This document shows, one piece after another, positions 32,778 to 36,259 of a stretch of 36,259 nt of DNA. The stretch is from assembly GCA_023457495.1 (NCBI GenBank), contig JAEWLQ010000030.1, positions 1-36,259 of the forward strand. The letters run 5' to 3'. Numbering within the stretch: the stretch's first letter is position 1; each line of letters begins with the position of its first letter. The notes under the pieces were generated by a model. That model was not told where the DNA came from. It made no database searches and saw nothing but the letters and a program-made list of their open reading frames with translations. The DNA is from Pseudomonadota bacterium. Lineage in GTDB: Bacteria; Pseudomonadota; Gammaproteobacteria; Steroidobacterales; Steroidobacteraceae. The position numbers and the translations under genes were made by a program.

Positions 32778-33245
32778 TCAGAACAGTTCGATGCTGCCGC
32801 GCGGCGAGTCGTGCGAGGTGTCGCCGATGCCGCTCGGCGCGTCCGGCAGGCGCGCGAGCATCATGTCGAACAGGCGACGCTCGTCTTCCATCGTGTAGCG
32901 CGCGCGGATGACCGCGAGCAGCAGGTCCATCGGCGGCGCGCTCGGGGACGCGAGCGCCGCGCGCAGGTCGCCGAGCGCATCGCTCACATGGCGCAGGCGC
33001 TGCACCAGCGGGTCGTGGAACTGCATCGCGAACAGCGCCCGTTCGGCCTCGGCCGCGACCCGCGCACCGTGCGCGGCGATGGCCGGATCCGCGTGTGCGC
33101 TCATCTCGGCGCCGAGCCGCACGAACGCCGCGACCGAGCCCGCGAGCCGCTCGAGCTCCTCGCTCGCGTTCTGCACCGCCGCCTCGAGCTGATTCGACGT
33201 CAACTCCAGCAGCGGCGGCAACGGGATGACGTTCGCTCCGGTCAT
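32778..33245 (-). CDS. CheZ-like CheY-P phosphatase candidate
   Basis: 155 aa, mostly helical. The block ALFAMQFHDPLVQRLRHVSD contains Asp78 and Gln82 spaced as DxxxQ, matching the CheZ active-site pair (D143/Q147 in E. coli, FQDLTGQ). The long flanking helices (EAAVQNASEELERLAGSVAA and DLLLAVIRARYTMEDERRLF) could form the CheZ-type four-helix dimer. The C-terminal SIELF after a flexible DSPRG linker is placed like the CheY-binding tail of CheZ. The gene overlaps cheY by ATGA. The role as phosphatase is inference; the protein is shorter than typical CheZ (about 210 aa). Confidence 0.68.
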   Translation of the reverse strand: MTGANVIPLPPLLELTSNQLEAAVQNASEELERLAGSVAAFVRLGAEMSAHADPAIAAHGARVAAEAERALFAMQFHDPLVQRLRHVSDALGDLRAALASPSAPPMDLLLAVIRARYTMEDERRLFDMMLARLPDAPSGIGDTSHDSPRGSIELF

Positions 33246-33610
33246 GCGGCGCTGAGCAAGCGATCGAGCGTCGCCAGTAGTTGGGTGGGATTGAACGGTT
33301 TGACGATCCAGCCGGTGGCCCCGGCGCGTTTGCCCTCGTGCTTCTTGTCCTGGCTGGACTCGGTCGTCAGCAGCAGCAGCGGCGTGAGCCGATAGCCCCG
33401 GAGCGTGCGCAACTCGCGCACCAGCGTGATGCCGTCCATGCGCGGCATGTTCACGTCGCAGATCACGAGGTCGACGTTCTCCTTGCGCGCGAATTCGAGC
33501 GCCTCCTGGCCGTCCGTCGCCTCGACCACCCCGTATCCGGCCGACTCGAGCGTCGCGCGCACCATCTGGCGCATCGAGGGAGAGTCGTCAACCGTCAGTA
33601 TCGTTCTCAT
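33242..33610 (-). CDS. cheY: Chemotaxis response regulator CheY
   Basis: 122 aa single receiver domain. Acidic pocket Asp8/Asp9 in TILTVDDSPSM, phospho-acceptor Asp52 in LVICDVNMPRMDG, Thr83 in LLLLTTES, and Lys104 in GWIVKPF. No output domain. KKHEGKRAGATGW is typical of the CheY subgroup adjacent to CheB/CheD in beta/gammaproteobacteria. It is 20 nt downstream of cheB, and its stop overlaps the CheZ-like start. CheY-P binds the flagellar switch or, in some systems, a twitching motor; no kinase CheA is in the window. Confidence 0.94.
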   Translation of the reverse strand: MRTILTVDDSPSMRQMVRATLESAGYGVVEATDGQEALEFARKENVDLVICDVNMPRMDGITLVRELRTLRGYRLTPLLLLTTESSQDKKHEGKRAGATGWIVKPFNPTQLLATLDRLLSAA

Positions 33611-33630
33611 GATTGTCGTTCCAATGTTGC

Positions 33631-34743
33631 CTATCCACGTGCGGCGAGCGCCTGCGCGCCCGCCGTCTGCACCATTCGCATGATGGTTTCAGCCACCCTG
33701 GGCAGCGGTACCACCTCATCCGCCGCTCCGAGCCTGACCGCGGCGCCGGGCATTCCCCAGACCACGCTCGTCATTTCGTCCTGCACGACCGTCGGCGCGC
33801 CGGCGTCCTGCATTTCCTTGAGTCCGCGCGCGCCGTCATCGCCCATGCCGGTGAGGATGACGCCCACGGAATTCGGCCCCACCTGCTGCGCGACCGAGCG
33901 GAACAACACGTCGACGCTCGGGATGTGCCGGTTGACCGGCGGACCATCCTTGAGCCGGCAGCGATATCGGGCGCCGTCGCGTTCGACCAGCAGGTGGCGT
34001 CCGCCCGGCGCGATATAGACGTGGCCGGGCATGATGAGCTGCCCGTCCGTCGGCTCGCAGACGTTGAGCTGACTCGCCGCGTCCATGCGGCGCGCGAACG
34101 GACCGCTGAACGCCGCGGGAATGTGCTGCGCAATCAGCACCGCGGGACTGTCCGGCGGCAGCGCGACCAGTACTTCACGGATGGCCTCCGTGCCGCCGGT
34201 CGAAGCGCCGACCGCGATGATCCTGTCCGTGGTCCGCAGCACCCGCGCCCTGCCGGCGGCCAGCGGAAGGATGGCGTCGGCCGAATGCCGCGGCGCGGCC
34301 GTCACGGGCGTCGCCGATACGTTGCGCGCGACCACGCGCGCGTTCGCGGCGACGCGGATCTTCGCGAGGATCTCCTCGCTGAAATCCTCGAGCGTGCCGG
34401 CGATGTCGGTCTTGGGCTTCGACACGTAGTCGACCGCGCCGAGCTCGAGCGCCTTGAGCGTGACCTCCGCGCCCTTGTCCGTCAGCGACGAGACCATGAT
34501 CGTGGGGATCGGCCGCAGGCGCATGAGATTCGCGAGGAACGTGAGACCGTCCATGCGCGGCATCTCGACGTCGAGCGTGAGCACGTCCGGGTTGGTCTCC
34601 TTGATGCGCTCGCGCGCGACGAAAGGATCCGATGCGGTGCCCACCAGCTCCATGTCGCCGGCGGATCCGAGGATCCGCGCGAGGATCTGCCGCACCAGCG
34701 CCGAATCATCGATGACGAGTACCTTGATCTTCTTCCGTGACAT
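33631..34743 (-). CDS. cheB: Chemotaxis methylesterase/deamidase CheB
   Basis: 370 aa from ATG 34743. The receiver domain (1-120) has IDDSALVRQI, phospho-Asp58 in LTLDVEMPRMDG and a Lys in YVSKPK. A linker follows, then the CheB methylesterase domain with Ser181 in VGASTGGTEAI, His207 in AQHIP and Asp303 in TGMGDDGARG. It removes methyl groups from chemoreceptor glutamates when phosphorylated. The upstream open extension runs into cheR and is rejected. Flanked by cheR (10 nt) and cheY (20 nt). Confidence 0.95.
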   Translation of the reverse strand: MSRKKIKVLVIDDSALVRQILARILGSAGDMELVGTASDPFVARERIKETNPDVLTLDVEMPRMDGLTFLANLMRLRPIPTIMVSSLTDKGAEVTLKALELGAVDYVSKPKTDIAGTLEDFSEEILAKIRVAANARVVARNVSATPVTAAPRHSADAILPLAAGRARVLRTTDRIIAVGASTGGTEAIREVLVALPPDSPAVLIAQHIPAAFSGPFARRMDAASQLNVCEPTDGQLIMPGHVYIAPGGRHLLVERDGARYRCRLKDGPPVNRHIPSVDVLFRSVAQQVGPNSVGVILTGMGDDGARGLKEMQDAGAPTVVQDEMTSVVWGMPGAAVRLGAADEVVPLPRVAETIMRMVQTAGAQALAARG

Positions 34744-34753
34744 GACCGGTCCC

Positions 34754-35626
34754 TCAGTCTTCCAGCCGGCGGTAGATAGTCCGCCCGACCAGCTCGTAAC
34801 GCGAGCTGACGCGGTACAGGGTCTCCGAATGCCCGAGGAACAGCAGGTCGCCGGGACGCTGCAGTTTCGCCATGCGCTCGAACAGCGCGCGTTGCGTGGG
34901 CTTGTCGAAATAGATGATGACGTTGCGGCAGAAGATCGCATCGAACGGGCCGCGCATCGGCCAGGGGCTCATGAGATTGAGCTGCTTGAAGGTGATGAGG
35001 TTGCGCAGCTCCTCGCGCGCGCGGAAGTGGCCCGCCTGCGCGCCCGCCCCCTTCTCGAAGAAGCGGCTGATCCGCCGGGAGTCCATGTTGTCGAAGCGCG
35101 CGGCGGCGTAGATTCCCGCGGCGCCGGCGGCCAGCACCGCGGAATCGAGATCCGTGGCGAGGATCTTCGCGTCCCAGCCGGCGAGCTCGCGCTCCGCTTC
35201 GCGCAGCACCATCGCAATGGAATACGGCTCCTCGCCGGTCGAGGCCGCGCAGCACCAGATGCGCAGGCGGCGATGCGCCGATGAGTTCGCGACGAGCGCC
35301 GGGAGCATCTCCCGGGCCATGTGTTCGAAGTGATGCGGCTCGCGGAAGAACGAGGTGAGGTTGGTCGTCACCGCGTTGGTGAATTCTTCGATCTCCGGCC
35401 CCACCCCGCTTTCGAGCAGCTTGATGTAGTCGCCGAAGTTGTCGAGCTTGAGCGCCCGCAGCCGCCGGGCGAGCCGCCCATGCACGAGCTGGAACTTGTG
35501 GTCCGACAACGCGATCCCGGTGTGGGTGCGCACGAGCTCGCGGATCCGCTGGAACTGCGACTGCGTGAGCTCGAACTCGATGCGCGTCAGGCGCACCGTG
35601 GTCTGCGAAGTCGGCACCTGGCTCAT
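34754..35626 (-). CDS. cheR: Chemoreceptor methyltransferase CheR
   Basis: 290 aa from ATG 35626; the longer frame overlaps cheW and is rejected. The N-terminal helical domain has FELTQSQFQRIRELVRTHTG and VTTNLTSFFREPHHF. The SAM-binding domain has RIWCCAASTGEEPYSIAMVL, ILATDLDSAVLAAGAAGIY and FDAIFCRNVIIYFDKPTQRA. It methylates receptor glutamates using S-adenosylmethionine. The neighbouring receptor fragment ends in EWTEF, a CheR-tethering pentapeptide, which fits this enzyme being recruited to the receptor tail. Confidence 0.95.
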   Translation of the reverse strand: MSQVPTSQTTVRLTRIEFELTQSQFQRIRELVRTHTGIALSDHKFQLVHGRLARRLRALKLDNFGDYIKLLESGVGPEIEEFTNAVTTNLTSFFREPHHFEHMAREMLPALVANSSAHRRLRIWCCAASTGEEPYSIAMVLREAERELAGWDAKILATDLDSAVLAAGAAGIYAAARFDNMDSRRISRFFEKGAGAQAGHFRAREELRNLITFKQLNLMSPWPMRGPFDAIFCRNVIIYFDKPTQRALFERMAKLQRPGDLLFLGHSETLYRVSSRYELVGRTIYRRLED

Positions 35627-35639
35627 CGGAATTCGCGCG

Positions 35640-36146
35640 TCAGCGCGTGGCGTCCTGCACGGCCGGGGTCGAGATGCACGAGGACACCAGCTGATCGATG
35701 TCGAGCAACATGACCATTTTTCCGTCGACGCTGGTGAGCCCGCGCACGCAGGCGCCTTCGGTGGACGCACCGAGATCCGGCGTCGGCTTGATGTTCTCCT
35801 GAACGATGCTGTAGACCTCGGACACCGCGTCCACGACGATGCCCGCGGTTTTCTCGCCATGATCGGTCCGCACCCGGACCACGATGACGACGGTGGAGCT
35901 GTCCGGCGCGCGTTGCTCGACCCCGAAGCGCGTGCGCAGGTCGATGACCGGCACGATGACGCCGCGCAGGTTCATGACGCCGAGTAGATAGGGCGGCGTG
36001 TACGGCACGCGCGTGACCCCGTCCCAGCCCTTGATCTCCTGGACGCAGAGGATGTCGACGCCGTACTCCTCACCCGCGCAGACGAAGGTGAGGAACTGCG
36101 ACGTGCCGGCCGGTTCGCCGGAGGTTTGAATGACTGCTGCTTGCAT
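35640..36146 (-). CDS. cheW: Chemotaxis coupling protein CheW
   Basis: 168 aa. CheW fold: QFLTFVCAGEEYGVDILCVQ, EIKGWDGVTRVPYTPPYLLG, VMNLRGVIVPVIDLRTRFGV (the conserved NLRGxIxPVxDLR), and TAGIVVDAVSEVYSIVQENI. It links chemoreceptors to the CheA kinase at the membrane array. AAGGA precedes the ATG. It is 15 nt after the receptor stop. There is no CheA in the window, so that gene is probably further upstream to the right. Confidence 0.95.
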   Translation of the reverse strand: MQAAVIQTSGEPAGTSQFLTFVCAGEEYGVDILCVQEIKGWDGVTRVPYTPPYLLGVMNLRGVIVPVIDLRTRFGVEQRAPDSSTVVIVVRVRTDHGEKTAGIVVDAVSEVYSIVQENIKPTPDLGASTEGACVRGLTSVDGKMVMLLDIDQLVSSCISTPAVQDATR

Positions 36147-36161
36147 GTTCGATCCTTCGGC

Positions 36162-36259
36162 TCAGAACTCGGTCCACTCCGCGTCGTCGCCCACGGCGGC
36201 CCTGCGGACCGGCGGCGGCTCGGCGGCGGGTCGCGCCTGCGGCGCGCGCGGCCCATGGG
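36162..36259 (-). CDS. Methyl-accepting chemotaxis protein, C-terminal tail (cut by window edge)
   Basis: The frame entering from the right edge reads HGPRAPQARPAAEPPPVRRA, then AVGDDAEWTEF and a TGA stop at 36162-36164. A proline/alanine-rich flexible linker ending in xWxxF is the hallmark of receptors that tether CheR/CheB through a C-terminal pentapeptide (NWETF in E. coli Tar/Tsr). About 32 codons are inside the window; ligand and signalling domains lie outside. It is upstream of cheW on the same strand. Confidence 0.82.
   Translation of the reverse strand, partial: HGPRAPQARPAAEPPPVRRAAVGDDAEWTEF

Noticed and set aside
31536..33395. 619-aa open frame on the plus strand
   Set aside because: It is antisense to the first HDOD gene, cheD and the CheZ-like gene. 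The translation is rich in Arg/His/Ala with no domain, a usual shadow of high-GC coding on the other strand.

Overview
The window is high-GC bacterial chromosome, most likely from a gammaproteobacterium of the Xanthomonadales/Steroidobacteraceae type. This is inferred from three things: an exosortase-linked EPS locus, a proteobacterial chemotaxis operon with a CheZ-type phosphatase motif, and integron cassettes whose attC sites encode tails such as NTSFERTREG. Nothing in the window fixes the taxon. Almost all genes lie on the minus strand.

Left block (1-8.3 kb): an exopolysaccharide/exosortase operon. It is transcribed leftward as undecaprenyl-phosphate sugar transferase, EpsD, EpsE, EpsF, EpsG, exosortase (XrtB type), EpsI and a glycosyltransferase cut by the left edge. 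Most junctions are ATGA or TTGA overlaps. Just upstream is a PEP-CTERM-like secreted protein, a probable exosortase substrate, with a good sigma-54 promoter match. EpsG has damaged Walker motifs.

Middle-left block (8.7-15.7 kb): single metabolic and hypothetical genes. These are an acyl-carrier-like protein with permuted halves, two VOC proteins, an isoprenylcysteine-methyltransferase-like membrane protein, an FAD/Rieske oxidoreductase, a GNAT acetyltransferase whose 3' end runs into a REP-like palindrome, a DUF3750 protein and a glycine-rich-domain protein.

Middle block (15.8-28.8 kb): an ethanolamine-type permease (15.8-17.3 kb) and, on the same strand, a four-gene operon (glutamine-synthetase-like ligase, aldehyde dehydrogenase, iron alcohol dehydrogenase, class I amidotransferase) at 24.0-28.8 kb. 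Together they read as a gamma-glutamylation route for ethanolamine or a similar amino-alcohol. Between them lies a less GC-rich island. It holds three ordinary small genes and then about ten integron gene cassettes (19.07-23.88 kb), all facing the same way, separated by intact, degenerate or half attC sites. No integron integrase is visible, so this is a cluster of attC sites lacking an integrase (CALIN). It appears to sit between a permease and its catabolic operon.

Right block (28.9-36.3 kb): a small secreted protein, three tandem HDOD-domain paralogues preceded by an excellent FliA (sigma-28) promoter match, and a chemotaxis operon. The operon reads leftward as MCP tail (ending EWTEF), CheW, CheR, CheB, CheY, a CheZ-like protein with a DxxxQ motif, and CheD. 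The CheZ-like protein and CheD share the C-terminal residues IELF.
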